A stretch of DNA of 64,000 nucleotides, taken from assembly GCA_964435635.1 (NCBI GenBank), contig CAYSZU010000001.1:1-64000 (forward strand), written 5' to 3'. Below the pieces are notes generated by a model. It saw nothing but the letters and a program-made list of their open reading frames with translations, did no database searches and was not told the origin of the DNA. The stretch comes from DAOOOU01 sp964435635. Its GTDB lineage: Bacteria > Bacillota_I > Bacilli_A > RF39 > UBA660. The translations under genes were made by a program, and so were the position numbers. Positions 1-9,524 of the stretch are shown piece after piece. The first letter of the stretch is position 1, and every line of letters begins with the position of its first letter.

Positions 1-403
1 TGCCACCTTTTACAACGTTAGCAATTACTAGTCCTGGATTAATTATTTCAATATCAGCATCACGATCAATATCGCCCGCTGTTACCACACCTTCTTTATT
101 GGCAGTAAGTCTAATTATTTTATTTTCTTTTGAGTAGTTTTTTAAAACAACACTTTTTAAAGCAAGAACGATGCTCGTTACATCTTCAACGATCCCGTCT
201 ATTTTTTGAAATTCATGCATTACCCCATCAATTTTTACTGATGTAATAGCGCTTCCTGGTAAGCTTGATAGCATTACCCGACGAAGAGCGTTGCCCATCG
301 TTGTTCCAAAACCTCTTTCTAGTGGTTCAAGTTCAAACTTTCCATAATGATTGCTTTCAATATACTCGGCAATCTTATACTCTGGTTTTTCAAATGTTAA
401 CAT
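1..403 (-). CDS. rpoA: RNA polymerase alpha subunit, N-terminal part (cut by window edge)
   Basis: The frame opens at an ATG at 403 and runs off the left edge of the window without a stop, giving the first 134 residues. The alpha N-terminal dimerisation domain is recognisable from the PLERGFGTTMGNALRRVML block near residues 27-45, which alpha uses for dimerisation and contact with beta and beta'. It sits directly downstream of rpsK, as in the usual alpha operon, so rplQ is expected next beyond the edge. The C-terminal DNA-binding domain is not visible here. Confidence 0.96.
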   Translation of the reverse strand, partial: MLTFEKPEYKIAEYIESNHYGKFELEPLERGFGTTMGNALRRVMLSSLPGSAITSVKIDGVMHEFQKIDGIVEDVTSIVLALKSVVLKNYSKENKIIRLTANKEGVVTAGDIDRDADIEIINPGLVIANVVKGG

Positions 404-423
404 ATTTTAATCCCCTCTCTTAA

Positions 424-807
424 CTAATTTCTAGGTCTTTTTGGTGGACGACAACCATTGTGTGGAATTGGTGTAACATCATTTATTGCTGTTATTTCTA
501 GTCCGGCTGTTTGTAATGATCTTATTGCATTTTCACGTCCAGAGCCTAAGCCAGTAACAAAAACTTCAACTCTAAGTACGCCATTTTCTTTAGCGGATTG
601 AGCTGCCGCTTCGGCACTTAAACCAGCTGCAAAAGGAGTCTTCTTCTTTGAGCCTTTATAGCCGATTGTTCCTGCTGAAGCCCAACTAATAACATTCCCG
701 TCTTTATCTGTAATAGATACAACAGTATTGTTATAGGTTGAGTGAATATGAGCTTGCGCTTCCGGTATGTTTTTCTTAACTTTTCTTTTTCTTCTATTAT
801 ATGCCAT
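424..807 (-). CDS. rpsK: 30S ribosomal protein S11
   Basis: Encodes 127 residues, the normal S11 length. Family signatures include the [16 protein letters not shown] segment near residue 20 and the C-terminal [11 protein letters not shown] tail. S11 binds 16S rRNA in the platform of the small subunit near the mRNA exit side. The gene lies between rpsM and rpoA in the standard alpha-operon order, 11 bases from rpsM, with a purine-rich ribosome binding site before the ATG. Confidence 0.98.
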   Translation of the reverse strand: MAYNRRKRKVKKNIPEAQAHIHSTYNNTVVSITDKDGNVISWASAGTIGYKGSKKKTPFAAGLSAEAAAQSAKENGVLRVEVFVTGLGSGRENAIRSLQTAGLEITAINDVTPIPHNGCRPPKRPRN

Positions 808-818
808 AATCTAACCTC

Positions 819-1193
819 CTATTTGCCTACTTTTTTCTTATTTGCCACAACTTTACCGCGACCTTTTCGCGTACGTGCATTTCTTGATGTACTTTGACCA
901 CGAACTGGTAACCTTTTTTTGTGTCTTACCCCTTGATAGCAGTTTATTTCCATCTTGGTTTTAATGCTCATTTGAACATCACGACGAAGTTCGCCTTCAA
1001 CAGTGTTTTTATCTACTTCAACACGAAGGGCAGTAATTTCATCGTTAGTTAGGTCTTTAACTTTCTTATCTTGAGCAACTTTTGCTGCATCACAGATTTC
1101 GGCGGCTAAATTACGACCTATCCCGTAAATAGCTGTTAAACCAATAACAACGTGCTTTTCATTAGGTAATTCAATATTTTTAATACGAGCCAT
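819..1193 (-). CDS. rpsM: 30S ribosomal protein S13
   Basis: Encodes 124 residues. It starts with the S13 signature [19 protein letters not shown] and keeps the basic C-terminal tail ([15 protein letters not shown]) that reaches toward the P-site tRNA. S13 forms intersubunit bridges from the head of the 30S subunit. A strong GGAGGA site precedes the ATG. It follows rpmJ and precedes rpsK, so the alpha operon order is kept. Confidence 0.98.
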   Translation of the reverse strand: MARIKNIELPNEKHVVIGLTAIYGIGRNLAAEICDAAKVAQDKKVKDLTNDEITALRVEVDKNTVEGELRRDVQMSIKTKMEINCYQGVRHKKRLPVRGQSTSRNARTRKGRGKVVANKKKVGK

Positions 1194-1205
1194 TTCTTTC
1201 TCCTC

Positions 1206-1319
1206 CTAGCCTTGAGTTTGTTTGTGCTTTGGATTTTCACAAATAACCATAACTTTTCCTTTTCTTTTAATTATCTTGCATTTTGCACAGATTTTTTTAA
1301 CCGATGGTCTTACTTTCAT
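1206..1319 (-). CDS. rpmJ: 50S ribosomal protein L36
   Basis: A 37-residue frame that begins [20 protein letters not shown]. It carries two CxxC-type positions (Cys11 and Cys14) plus Cys27 and His32, the zinc-ribbon ligand set of the C-plus form of L36. It is in the canonical place between infA and rpsM and has a ggagg site just upstream of its ATG. It is a small basic protein bound to domain V of 23S rRNA. Confidence 0.97.
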   Translation of the reverse strand: MKVRPSVKKICAKCKIIKRKGKVMVICENPKHKQTQG

Positions 1320-1332
1320 AATTTAACCTCCA

Positions 1333-1551
1333 TTATCTTTTGTTCCATGTAATCCGCCCACGTGTTAAATCATAAGGCGATAGTTCAATGGTGACTGTGT
1401 CGCCTGGTAGAATACGAATCATATTAACGCGCATTTTACCAGAAACGTAGGCTTCTACAGTATAACCATTTGTTAATTGAACCATATAACCTCCGCCCTT
1501 AAGGACTTCAGTTACTTTGCCTTCAATTTCAATTTTTTCTTCTTTGGCCAT
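1333..1551 (-). CDS. infA: Translation initiation factor IF-1
   Basis: A 72-residue OB-fold protein, the exact usual length of IF-1. The [17 protein letters not shown] start and the [30 protein letters not shown] core are diagnostic. IF-1 occupies the A site of the 30S subunit during initiation. It is 3 bases downstream of map, in the order adk-map-infA-rpmJ typical of Firmicutes. Confidence 0.98.
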   Translation of the reverse strand: MAKEEKIEIEGKVTEVLKGGGYMVQLTNGYTVEAYVSGKMRVNMIRILPGDTVTIELSPYDLTRGRITWNKR

Positions 1552-1554
1552 TTA

Positions 1555-2301
1555 TCATTCTCCTGTCAAATTTAGATAACCATCTTTAGTCACTAGAACA
1601 GTGTGTTCAAAATGAGCTGACGGCTGATGATCAGCAGTTACAATAGTCCAATCATCATCTAACATATATATACTTTTTACCCCGAGATTTAACATTGGCT
1701 CTATTGCTAATGTCATCCCTGGTTTGAGTACTATTCCGGTGTTATATTTCCCATAATTTGGGATGTCAGGATCTTCATGTAATTCTTGGCCAACACCATG
1801 ACCAACTAACTCTCTAACCACGCTCAAACGATGTTGCTTGGCATGTTTTTCAATTGCATAACTAACATTTCCTAGTTTAGCTCCAGCCCTCACCTCACTT
1901 AGCCCTTTATCAAGAGCTTTTTTCGTGTTTTCGATCAAATGCTGTTTATCGCTACTGATCTCACCAACCCCGTAAGTATTAGCTGAATCAGAATGATATC
2001 CTTGATAGTTAATCCCAATATCAATTGAGATAATATCTCCGCTTTTTAATTTTCGTTTTCCCGGAATACCATGAACAACTTCTTCGTTAATCGAGGTACA
2101 TATTGAACCGGGATAACCATTATAATTTAAAAATGATGATTCACAATTGTTTTCTTTTATGAAGTCAGCCGCTATCTTGTTTAATTCGCCGGTCGTAACT
2201 CCTGGTTTAATTTTTGATTCAAGAAGGCGGTGACATAAATAATTAATATGTCCCGCTTTCTTCATTAAATCAATTTCTTTATCACTTTTAATGATAATCA
2301 T
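1555..2301 (-). CDS. map: Methionine aminopeptidase, type I
   Basis: A 248-residue pita-bread metallopeptidase that removes N-terminal methionine from nascent proteins. The metal ligands are visible in order: an Asp in DIISIDIGI, an Asp in GYHSDSANTYGVG, a His in VVRELVGHGVGQELHEDP, a Glu in LAIEPML and a Glu in FEHTVLVT. The GHGVG block is characteristic of type I. It abuts adk (stop at 2302) and is co-transcribed within the spc-alpha block. Confidence 0.97.
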   Translation of the reverse strand: MIIIKSDKEIDLMKKAGHINYLCHRLLESKIKPGVTTGELNKIAADFIKENNCESSFLNYNGYPGSICTSINEEVVHGIPGKRKLKSGDIISIDIGINYQGYHSDSANTYGVGEISSDKQHLIENTKKALDKGLSEVRAGAKLGNVSYAIEKHAKQHRLSVVRELVGHGVGQELHEDPDIPNYGKYNTGIVLKPGMTLAIEPMLNLGVKSIYMLDDDWTIVTADHQPSAHFEHTVLVTKDGYLNLTGE

Positions 2302-2961
2302 TTATTGATCACTACTTAGGATCTGTTCGATCTTTTTGAAGATCTCAGGTGCTTCAGCATCAACTTTAACGTCATATAGTTTACCAAGATTACGATAATA
2401 TTCTAATACTGGTTCACAATTTTTAGCCATTGTTTCAAACCTAGTTTTAAATGTCTCTTCATTATCATCGCTTCTTTGAACAACCAAACTACCACAACTA
2501 TCACAAATGCCTTCTATTTTAGGTTTAAAAGCTTCAAAGTAGATGTTATAATTAGCACCACAATTTGAGCAGCCTCTTCTACCTAAAGTTCTTTGCATTG
2601 CTAGTTCATATTCTATGTCTAAATAAATAACAATATAATCAGCTCCGCCAATTTCTTCTAACATTGCAGTTAAAATCTCAGCCTGCTTGATTGTTCTTGG
2701 ATATCCATCAAGAATATAACCGTTTGTGATATCAGGTTTTAATAAGCGATCCTTTAATAAATCAACAACGATTTCGTCTGGAACTAAAATCCCCTTATCT
2801 TGGTATTCAATAATAGTTTTAGCTCGCTCAGAGCCTTCGCTCCTTACGTCTCGCAATAAGTCTCCGGTTGAAATATGCGTATAGCCATATTTTTCAACTA
2901 GTTTTTCACTTTGCGTTCCTTTTCCTGCTGCTGGTGGAGCAACAAATATTATATTTTTCAT
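2302..2961 (-). CDS. adk: Adenylate kinase
   Basis: A 219-residue enzyme interconverting ATP plus AMP and two ADP. The P-loop near residue 9 is APPAAGKGTQ, close to the usual GPPGAGKGTQ. The LID carries four cysteines (CSNCG and CDSCG), so it is the zinc-binding long form common in Gram-positives. The DGYPRT motif for AMP binding is present. It overlaps the 3' end of secY by 4 bases. Confidence 0.97.
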   Translation of the reverse strand: MKNIIFVAPPAAGKGTQSEKLVEKYGYTHISTGDLLRDVRSEGSERAKTIIEYQDKGILVPDEIVVDLLKDRLLKPDITNGYILDGYPRTIKQAEILTAMLEEIGGADYIVIYLDIEYELAMQRTLGRRGCSNCGANYNIYFEAFKPKIEGICDSCGSLVVQRSDDNEETFKTRFETMAKNCEPVLEYYRNLGKLYDVKVDAEAPEIFKKIEQILSSDQ

Positions 2962-4217
2962 GTTCTCAATCCCCTTCTATGGTTTCTACTTACTAAACTA
3001 CTTTCAATTTGTTTATATGTTTCAATTGCAACCCCAACAACAATTAACAGTCCTGTTCCTCCGATTGTCACTTGACTAGAAAGACTAAATATCTTCGAAA
3101 AGATAATTGGCAATCCCGCAACGACGACTAGAAACAAGGCTCCAATAATAGTTAGTTTACCAATTGAATTTGATAAGTAATCGGTTGTTTCTTTTCCTGG
3201 TCTTACTCCCGGAATATAAGCTCCGCTTTTATTCAAGTTTTTTGACATATCTTCTGGGTTCATTTGTAAGAAAGTATAAAAATATGCAAAGAACATTATC
3301 AGAATAATATATAGAATAAAACCGGTATTTGAAGTATACATAATATACTTATTAACAAAATCAACGGCGCTTTGGTTTTTTAAAAATTGGACAATTGTCA
3401 CCGGAATTGTAATTAATGTTGAAGCGAAGATGACAGGTATTACTCCGGCGGAGTTCAATTTAATTGGTAGAAAGTTTTGTCTTCCTCCATAAGCACTATT
3501 GGTTCGATTAGAATATTGAATTGGAATTCTTCTTTCAGCCAACTGAATCCATATTATCCCAACAATAATTGCTAGGTAAACAAGAATGAAGAGAGTGTAG
3601 AAGATGCTTCCGATTGTAGCGCTAAAAATTGTTCCTTTTACTAAGGTATCAAACGCTACTACAAAGATGGTTGGCATTGATTTTATAATCCCCGCCATAA
3701 TTAGTAATGACATTCCATTACCAATTCCCTTACTTGTTATTTGATCTCCTAACCATAATAGGAAAGCCGTACCGGCTGTTATTACTAAAGTTGTCTTTAG
3801 AATAACAATCACATCGGTTGAACCTAAATATGCAATTGAGAACACATAACCTTGAATGAAAGCAAATAATATTCCTAAGTAACGATTAATCTTGTTGATT
3901 TTTTGCTGTCCAGTATAACCTTGTTCTTTTAAATCTTTAAAATATGGAATGATATCCATTTGAAGTAACTGAGTAATAATCGAAGCAGTAATATATGGTG
4001 TTACTCCTAAAGCAAAGATGGAAAAGTTTTGTAAACCGCCACCTGACATTAAATTGAATATTTCTAGAAAACCTAGTTCTTCATAAACAACTGAAGCCCA
4101 AGGAACCGTAATATTACAACCTAGAATAAAGATGGCTAAACACATTAAGGTAAAATAGATTCTTTTCCTTAAGTCTTTATTAGATGGGCTAATTAGTTGT
4201 TTAAGTTTCCCAAACAT
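2958..4217 (-). CDS. secY: Sec translocon channel subunit SecY
   Basis: A 419-residue polytopic membrane protein with about ten hydrophobic segments, forming the export and insertion channel that works with SecA (encoded at 44475-46970). Recognisable signatures include FALGVTPYITASIITQLLQM (plug and TM2 region) and the cytosolic loop RRIPIQYSNR. It lies between rplO and adk as in the spc operon. Its end overlaps the adk start by 4 bases, suggesting translational coupling. Confidence 0.97.
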   Translation of the reverse strand: MFGKLKQLISPSNKDLRKRIYFTLMCLAIFILGCNITVPWASVVYEELGFLEIFNLMSGGGLQNFSIFALGVTPYITASIITQLLQMDIIPYFKDLKEQGYTGQQKINKINRYLGILFAFIQGYVFSIAYLGSTDVIVILKTTLVITAGTAFLLWLGDQITSKGIGNGMSLLIMAGIIKSMPTIFVVAFDTLVKGTIFSATIGSIFYTLFILVYLAIIVGIIWIQLAERRIPIQYSNRTNSAYGGRQNFLPIKLNSAGVIPVIFASTLITIPVTIVQFLKNQSAVDFVNKYIMYTSNTGFILYIILIMFFAYFYTFLQMNPEDMSKNLNKSGAYIPGVRPGKETTDYLSNSIGKLTIIGALFLVVVAGLPIIFSKIFSLSSQVTIGGTGLLIVVGVAIETYKQIESSLVSRNHRRGLRT

Positions 4218-4661
4218 CTAAATCACCTCAGCTTTTCCGCCAGCACTTTCAATTTTAGTTACAGCAGCGGTTGAAAATCTCTGCGCTTTGATGGTTAATT
4301 TTTTTTCTAAATTACCAGTTGCTAAGACTTTTACCCCATTTAACTGCTTTTTAATTATTCCATTTTCTTTTAATAATTCCGGAGTAACTACGTCTCCGTC
4401 TTTAAAATATTTATTTAAATCATTTAGGTTTATTGTTGCATATCTAATGGTGAAACGAGCGTTATTAAAACCTCTTTTAGGAAGACGGCGATACAAAGGA
4501 GATTGCCCACCTTGAAACCAAGCTGGAATACTTGATCCACTACGAGCTTTTTGTCCTTTTTCTCCTCTAGTTGATGTTTTTCCCATGCCACTTCCGGTAC
4601 CACGACCAACTCTTTTTCGAGCTTTAGCTTCTGGAGATTTTTCCAATAAGTTTAATTTCAT
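4218..4661 (-). CDS. rplO: 50S ribosomal protein L15
   Basis: Encodes 147 residues starting MKLNLLEKSPEAKARKRVGR, with the glycine-rich GRGTGSGMGKTSTRGEKGQ segment typical of L15. A longer frame opens at 4700 inside rpsE, but the ATG at 4661 has a good GAGGAG site and matches the family start, so it was chosen. It directly follows rpsE, with no room for rpmD (L30), which normally separates the two. Confidence 0.97.
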   Translation of the reverse strand: MKLNLLEKSPEAKARKRVGRGTGSGMGKTSTRGEKGQKARSGSSIPAWFQGGQSPLYRRLPKRGFNNARFTIRYATINLNDLNKYFKDGDVVTPELLKENGIIKKQLNGVKVLATGNLEKKLTIKAQRFSTAAVTKIESAGGKAEVI

Positions 4662-4662
4662 C

Positions 4663-5166
4663 TTATAACTCCTCAACTTTCTTTCCGCGTAGAGCAGCAA
4701 TTCTTGTTGCTGTTCTTTGCATTCTAAGAGTTTCTAATGTTGCTTTTGCAACATTAATTTTAGTGTTTGATCCTAGGGATTTAGATACTATATCTTTAAT
4801 CCCGGCTAACTCAAGAACAGCTCGAGCAGCGCCACCGGCTATAACTCCTGTACCTTCTTTAGCTGGTTTAATCAATACTTCTGAACGTCCTACTTTAGCT
4901 TTTGCTTCGTGTGGAATTGTTCTATTATCAATTAAAGCGACTTTTGAAACGTTTTTATTAGCGCTTTGAATCGCCTTCTTAATCGCTTCTGGTACTTCGT
5001 TTGCTTTGCCCGTTCCTATCCCAACTAAACCCTTGCGATTTCCTACAACAACAGTTGCTGAAAATCTAAAATGACGGCCTCCCTTAGTTACTTTGGTAAC
5101 GCGACTAATTGAGACAACTTTTTCTTCAAGTAATTTTTTCTTAGGATCCATTTCCTGTTTCTGCAT
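4663..5166 (-). CDS. rpsE: 30S ribosomal protein S5
   Basis: A 167-residue protein with the double-stranded RNA-binding-like N-terminal domain ([22 protein letters not shown]) and the C-terminal S5 domain ([19 protein letters not shown]). S5 helps form the mRNA entry channel and supports decoding accuracy. The GGAGG site lies 7 bases before the ATG at 5166. The next gene is rplO, one base after its stop codon. Confidence 0.98.
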   Translation of the reverse strand: MQKQEMDPKKKLLEEKVVSISRVTKVTKGGRHFRFSATVVVGNRKGLVGIGTGKANEVPEAIKKAIQSANKNVSKVALIDNRTIPHEAKAKVGRSEVLIKPAKEGTGVIAGGAARAVLELAGIKDIVSKSLGSNTKINVAKATLETLRMQRTATRIAALRGKKVEEL

Positions 5167-5181
5167 ATGTTTACCTCCCTC

Positions 5182-5538
5182 TTAGAATTCTAGGCCGTTT
5201 TTACGAGCAGCATCAGCTAATGCTTTAACTCGTCCGTGATAAAGGTATCCACCTCTATCAAAAACGACTTTTTTAATTTTGCTAGCTTTTGCTTTAGCGG
5301 CAATATCTTTACCTACAACAGCTGCTCCTTCAACGTTTCCACCATTTTTAATTTTTAATTCAACTGACGAAGAGCTCACTAAGGTAACTCCTTTTACATC
5401 GTCAATTATTTGCGCAAATATTTGATTATTTGATCTAAAAACATTTAATCTAGGACATTCAGCAATTCCACTTATTTTTGCGCGAATTCTTTTATGTCTT
5501 AATTTGCGTGTATCATTTTTTGATTCTTTTTTTATCAT
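5182..5538 (-). CDS. rplR: 50S ribosomal protein L18
   Basis: A 118-residue 5S rRNA-binding protein. The [32 protein letters not shown] region and the final [26 protein letters not shown] block are characteristic. It lies between rplF and rpsE as in the spc operon. Length and both termini look complete. Confidence 0.98.
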   Translation of the reverse strand: MIKKESKNDTRKLRHKRIRAKISGIAECPRLNVFRSNNQIFAQIIDDVKGVTLVSSSSVELKIKNGGNVEGAAVVGKDIAAKAKASKIKKVVFDRGGYLYHGRVKALADAARKNGLEF

Positions 5539-5559
5539 ACTCTTGACTCCTTTACCTTA

Positions 5560-6096
5560 TTAAGCTGCTTTCTTTCCTTCTTTACGACGAATATGTTCAT
5601 CTTTATAACGAATACCTTTACCTTTATAAGGCTCTGGTTGACGTATTTTACGAACATTAGCCGCAAATTCAGATACTTTTTGTTTATCTATTCCAAAAAT
5701 AGATATTTCTGTGTTACTAATTGATTCAACTTTCAAATCACTAGGAACAATTACTTCAACGGGGTGTGAAAAACCAGCACTAATAGTGATTTTTGATCCC
5801 GTTACAATAAACTTATACCCAACCCCAACTGCTTCAAGATTTTTTGAGTAACCAACGGTTACGCCAATAATCATGTTGTTAATTAACGAGTTAGTTGTTC
5901 CGTGTAATTGTTTTGCTTGTTTCGTTTCATTGATTCTAGTAGTAAAAATTTTTCCTTCTTTTTCCTCAACTTCAACTAACTCACGATAGTTAAATGTTAA
6001 TTCTCCTTTTGGGCCTTTAACAATAACTGTTGGTTTATTAATTGTAACTGTTACTCCTTCTGGAATAACTAATTCTCTTTTTCCAATTCTACTCAT
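5560..6096 (-). CDS. rplF: 50S ribosomal protein L6
   Basis: A 178-residue protein made of two L6 repeats. The start MSRIGKRELVIPEGVTVTI and the C-terminal signature PEPYKGKGIRYKDEHIRRKEGKKA are typical. L6 binds near the sarcin-ricin loop and the factor-binding site. It is flanked by rpsH and rplR as expected. Confidence 0.98.
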   Translation of the reverse strand: MSRIGKRELVIPEGVTVTINKPTVIVKGPKGELTFNYRELVEVEEKEGKIFTTRINETKQAKQLHGTTNSLINNMIIGVTVGYSKNLEAVGVGYKFIVTGSKITISAGFSHPVEVIVPSDLKVESISNTEISIFGIDKQKVSEFAANVRKIRQPEPYKGKGIRYKDEHIRRKEGKKAA

Positions 6097-6108
6097 TAGC
6101 TTTTTTCC

Positions 6109-6504
6109 TTACCAAATATAGGCAAGTACTTCTCCTCCTAGGCCTGCTTCACGAGCCTCTTTATCGGTCATTAAACCTTTTGAAGTTGAAATGATAGCAA
6201 TTCCCAGTCCGTTAAGAACACGAGGAATTTCATCACTTTTGGCATAAACTCGAAGTCCTGATTTACTAATTCTTCTTAACCCGATAATAACTCTTTCTTT
6301 TTTCTCACCATATTTTAGTGTTAAAGTTAATCTATCACCAGTCGTATTCTTAGTATATTCAAAATCTGCTATATAACCTTCGCGCTTTAGTATTTCAGCA
6401 ATACCTAAAGTCATTTTTGAACCCAATACTTCAACCTTTTCATATTTCATTTGATTCGAATTACGAATCCTTGTTAGCATATCTGCTATTATATCTCCAA
6501 CCAT
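6109..6504 (-). CDS. rpsH: 30S ribosomal protein S8
   Basis: A 131-residue 16S rRNA-binding protein. It opens [14 protein letters not shown] and ends with [31 protein letters not shown], both standard S8 blocks. In E. coli S8 is the autoregulator of the spc operon; no such control site can be identified here from sequence alone. It lies between rpsN and rplF. Confidence 0.98.
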   Translation of the reverse strand: MVGDIIADMLTRIRNSNQMKYEKVEVLGSKMTLGIAEILKREGYIADFEYTKNTTGDRLTLTLKYGEKKERVIIGLRRISKSGLRVYAKSDEIPRVLNGLGIAIISTSKGLMTDKEAREAGLGGEVLAYIW

Positions 6505-6523
6505 AATTTAAACTCCTCCTTTC

Positions 6524-6709
6524 TTACCAACTAGATTTTTTCACGCCAGGTATTTGACCTTTATTTGCTAATTCTCTAAAGCAAATACGGCATAATTTAA
6601 ACTTGCGAAGTACGCCATGAGGACGTCCACATCTTTCGCAACGAGTATATGCTCTAGTCTGAAACTTTGGCGTTCTTTGTTGTTTAACAACCATACTTTT
6701 CTTTGCCAT
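6524..6709 (-). CDS. rpsN: 30S ribosomal protein S14, zinc-binding type
   Basis: A 61-residue short S14 of the zinc (type Z, C-plus) class. The four ligands are visible as CERC followed by CRIC about 13 residues later. The end IPGVKKSSW is the usual S14 C-terminus. It is located between rplE and rpsH, the normal spc-operon place for this form. Confidence 0.98.
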   Translation of the reverse strand: MAKKSMVVKQQRTPKFQTRAYTRCERCGRPHGVLRKFKLCRICFRELANKGQIPGVKKSSW

Positions 6710-6727
6710 AAAATATTTCCTCCTCTA

Positions 6728-7267
6728 CTACTTCTTGAAAGGCATTTTAAATGCGCTCAATAAGCTTAATGCCTCTTCATTTGTTTTAGCGGTAGTTACA
6801 AAAATAATATCCATTCCTCTGATTTTTAAAACACTATCGTATTCTATCTCAGGGAATATCAATTGTTCTTTAATTCCTAAAGTGTAATTACCCTTACCGT
6901 CAAAAGATGTTTTTGGAATTCCTCTAAAATCTCTTACTCTAGGAAGAGCAACACGAACAAGTTTTTCCATAAAGTTATACATGTTTTCTCCACGTAGGGT
7001 AACTTTAGTTCCAATTAATTGTCCTTCTCTTAGTTTAAATCCAGCTATTGACTTACGAGCTTTGTTAACAACTGGTTTTTGACCAGAAATTATTTCTAAA
7101 TCTTTAACTGCAGCCTCGATGAATTTTGAATCATGCGAAGCTTCACCAACACCCATATTTATTACTATTTTATCTAGTTTTGGTACTTCTGTGATTGAAC
7201 TATATTTAAATTCTTTCATCATTTTACCAACGATTTCTTTGTTATAAAGTTCTTTAAAATTACTCAT
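6728..7267 (-). CDS. rplE: 50S ribosomal protein L5
   Basis: A 179-residue 5S rRNA-binding protein of the central protuberance. The [40 protein letters not shown] and RVRDFRGI segments are diagnostic. The reading frame is complete and follows rplX directly. Confidence 0.98.
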   Translation of the reverse strand: MSNFKELYNKEIVGKMMKEFKYSSITEVPKLDKIVINMGVGEASHDSKFIEAAVKDLEIISGQKPVVNKARKSIAGFKLREGQLIGTKVTLRGENMYNFMEKLVRVALPRVRDFRGIPKTSFDGKGNYTLGIKEQLIFPEIEYDSVLKIRGMDIIFVTTAKTNEEALSLLSAFKMPFKK

Positions 7268-7278
7268 TCACATCACCC

Positions 7279-7590
7279 CTAACTAACTTTCTTTTCGGTT
7301 TTTTTAGCTACTGGTTTTTTAACAACCTTTGGTGCTTTTTCAACCTTCGCTTTTTTTTCTGGTTTAGTAGCATTTGCTATTACTTTAACGTTTGATGCAT
7401 GAATTGGGGTTTCAATATCAAAGATACCTCCCTTTTCATTTGTGTTATTCGGCTTAGAATGCTTTTTCGCCATATTTAATCCTTCAATTAGAACCTTATT
7501 AATATCTCTAAAAGTTTTAACTACTTTTCCTTCTTTGCCTTTGTCTTTTCCAACAAGTATTTTAACTTGATCGCCAACTTTTATTTTCAT
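7279..7590 (-). CDS. rplX: 50S ribosomal protein L24 with basic C-terminal tail
   Basis: A 103-residue protein with the KOW motif at the N terminus (KVGDQVKILVGKDKGKEGKV) and the L24 core SNVKVIANATKPEK. The last 25 residues or so are a Lys/Ala/Pro/Val-rich tail typical of disordered rRNA-binding extensions. L24 is an early assembly initiator of the large subunit. It sits between rplN and rplE. Confidence 0.97.
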   Translation of the reverse strand: MKIKVGDQVKILVGKDKGKEGKVVKTFRDINKVLIEGLNMAKKHSKPNNTNEKGGIFDIETPIHASNVKVIANATKPEKKAKVEKAPKVVKKPVAKKTEKKVS

Positions 7591-7598
7591 AAGACCTC

Positions 7599-7967
7599 CT
7601 ATAACACTTCATTAGCTAAAGAAATAATTTTCATAAAATCTTTATCACGTAATTCTCTGGCCACTGGCCCTAATACTCTTGATCCAAGAGGACTTTTGTC
7701 TTCTTTGATTAAAACACAAGCATTATCATCGAATTTAATAAATGATCCGTCTTTTCTTCTCGCTCCTGAAACAGTTCTAACAATAACTGCTTTTACTACT
7801 TTACCTTTTTTTATATTGCTATTCGGAATAGCTTTTTTTACTGTTCCCACAACGATATCACCGATATTGCCACTTTTAACAGTTGATCCACCTAATACTC
7901 TGATAACAAGTAATTCTCTTGCGCCAGAATTATCGGCAACTTTAAGTCTTGATTCTTGCATTACCAT
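7599..7967 (-). CDS. rplN: 50S ribosomal protein L14
   Basis: A 122-residue protein, the normal L14 length. The start [20 protein letters not shown] and the C-terminal [23 protein letters not shown] are near-invariant in the family. L14 forms intersubunit bridges and binds the silencing factor RsfS. It lies between rpsQ and rplX. Confidence 0.98.
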   Translation of the reverse strand: MVMQESRLKVADNSGARELLVIRVLGGSTVKSGNIGDIVVGTVKKAIPNSNIKKGKVVKAVIVRTVSGARRKDGSFIKFDDNACVLIKEDKSPLGSRVLGPVARELRDKDFMKIISLANEVL

Positions 7968-7978
7968 AATGATACCTC

Positions 7979-8239
7979 CTAAAGGATTACAGCTTCGACA
8001 ATTACTTCGATTAATTCAAAATGTTTAGATTTTGATAATGGTCTAGTACTTGCAATTTTAACTGTATCTCCCTCTTTTGCTTTATTCATTTCATCGTGAG
8101 CTGCATACTTCTTTGAGTATTTTACTCTTTTGCCATAAAGACGACTTTTTCGATATGTTTCAACTAAAACAGATATCGTTTTGTCAGCTTTAGCGCTAAC
8201 TACTTTTCCGATTAATTCCTGTCTCTTGGTTTCAGCCAT
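7979..8239 (-). CDS. rpsQ: 30S ribosomal protein S17
   Basis: An 86-residue OB-fold protein with the S17 signatures [17 protein letters not shown] and [28 protein letters not shown]. It is a primary 16S rRNA 5'-domain binder. Its ATG overlaps the rpmC stop codon (TAATG arrangement), implying coupled translation. Confidence 0.98.
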   Translation of the reverse strand: MAETKRQELIGKVVSAKADKTISVLVETYRKSRLYGKRVKYSKKYAAHDEMNKAKEGDTVKIASTRPLSKSKHFELIEVIVEAVIL

Positions 8240-8445
8240 TATTGATCGCCTCCATTTTCTAATTCTCTTTCACGAATAATTGTTTTCATTCTTGCGACAT
8301 CTTTACGTAATTCGCGCATTCTTGATGGCTTTTCTAGTTGCCCGGCCGCTTGTTTTAATCTTAAATCAAACAATTCTTTTTTAGATTCTGTAATTTTCTT
8401 ATTTAGATCTTCAATTGTGAGAGATCTTAATTCTTTAATTTTCAT
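8239..8445 (-). CDS. rpmC: 50S ribosomal protein L29
   Basis: A 68-residue, two-helix protein at the peptide exit tunnel. It begins [18 protein letters not shown], a classic L29 start. An upstream GTG at 8457 is also in frame, but the ATG at 8445 has a GTGGTG site at good spacing and fits the family. It overlaps the end of rplP by 11 bases. Confidence 0.96.
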   Translation of the reverse strand: MKIKELRSLTIEDLNKKITESKKELFDLRLKQAAGQLEKPSRMRELRKDVARMKTIIRERELENGGDQ

Positions 8446-8866
8446 TTGCGTCACCACTTTGTTCTTTCGTTACGAATTTACATTTGATTGGTAATTTATG
8501 TTGGGCTAAACGAAGTGCTTCACGAGCTATTTCTTCAGTAACGCCACCAATTTCAAACATAATCTTCCCTGTTTTAACAACTGCAACCCACTCTTCAATA
8601 CTTCCTTTTCCTTTTCCTTGACGCGTTTCTAAAGGCTTCTTAGTTAAGGGTAGGTGAGGGAAAATGTTTATCCAAACTTTTCCACCACGTTTCATATAAC
8701 GAGTCATCGCAATACGAGCCGCTTCTATTTGACGAGCACTTATCCAAGCGCCCTCTTTGGCTTGCAAACCATATTCGCCAAAATGTAATTCGGTATTTCC
8801 CCTGGCGTGTCCGTCATACGAAACGCGATGAGATTTACGATATTTAGTTCGCTTCGGAATTAACAT
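8435..8866 (-). CDS. rplP: 50S ribosomal protein L16
   Basis: A 143-residue protein starting [14 protein letters not shown], the usual L16 start, with AGGAGAGG upstream. A longer frame opening at 8980 inside rpsC is not supported by the family length. L16 contacts the A-site tRNA elbow; the [22 protein letters not shown] segment is typical. It overlaps the rpsC 3' end by 23 bases. Confidence 0.97.
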   Translation of the reverse strand: MLIPKRTKYRKSHRVSYDGHARGNTELHFGEYGLQAKEGAWISARQIEAARIAMTRYMKRGGKVWINIFPHLPLTKKPLETRQGKGKGSIEEWVAVVKTGKIMFEIGGVTEEIAREALRLAQHKLPIKCKFVTKEQSGDANEN

Positions 8867-9524
8867 CCTTAACCTCTCCTTTCGATTGCTTTTTGGCAGG
8901 AAGAATTTCTCCTTTATAGATCCATACTTTAACGCCAATTTTTCCATAAGTTGTATTTGCTTCAGAATGAGCATAATCAATGTCCGCTCTTAGGGTGTGC
9001 AGTGGAACAGTTCCTTCGGTATAATGTTGAGAACGAGCCATTTCAGCGCCGCCTAAACGACCAGCTACAAGAGTTTTCACTCCCTTAGCACCAGCTTTCA
9101 TTGTATTTCTAATTGCTCTTTTTTGAGCACCACGAAATGGTGCGCGGTTAGAAATTTGAGCAGCGATATTATCAGCTACTAATTTAGCATTTAAATCAGG
9201 GTTTTTAACTTCAACGATTGAAATATATATTTCTTCGCTAACTAATTTCTTTAGAGCGTTTCTAAGCTTTTCGATGTCTTCACCACCACGGCCAATGATT
9301 ACTCCTGGCTTAGCAGTAATAATTTTAACGTCTGTTCTTTTTTTATTACGTTCAATAATAACTGAGGCAATAGCAGCGTCTTTTAATTTATTAGCAATAA
9401 ATTTACGGATTTTTATATCTTTATTTAATAAAGTACCAAAATCTTTATTTGATGCGAACCACTTTGATTCCCAATCTTTAGTTATTCCTAATCTAAATCC
9501 AATTGGATTTACTTTTTGTCCCAT
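8844..9524 (-). CDS. rpsC: 30S ribosomal protein S3
   Basis: A 226-residue protein with an N-terminal KH domain ([19 protein letters not shown]) and the C-terminal S3 domain ([31 protein letters not shown]). It lines the mRNA entry channel. The last 15 residues are Lys/Glu-rich. It overlaps rplP and starts one base after the rplV stop. Confidence 0.98.
   Translation of the reverse strand: MGQKVNPIGFRLGITKDWESKWFASNKDFGTLLNKDIKIRKFIANKLKDAAIASVIIERNKKRTDVKIITAKPGVIIGRGGEDIEKLRNALKKLVSEEIYISIVEVKNPDLNAKLVADNIAAQISNRAPFRGAQKRAIRNTMKAGAKGVKTLVAGRLGGAEMARSQHYTEGTVPLHTLRADIDYAHSEANTTYGKIGVKVWIYKGEILPAKKQSKGEVKDVNSEAN

Noticed and set aside
4288..4515. Open frames on the plus strand opposite ribosomal genes, and similar antisense frames throughout
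   Set aside because: They are shadows of strongly recognised minus-strand genes, have no ribosome binding sites and their translations match no family.
8867..8980. A longer L16 reading frame starting inside rpsC
   Set aside because: The extra 38 residues are rpsC read in another frame; the family start and a good ribosome binding site are at 8866.
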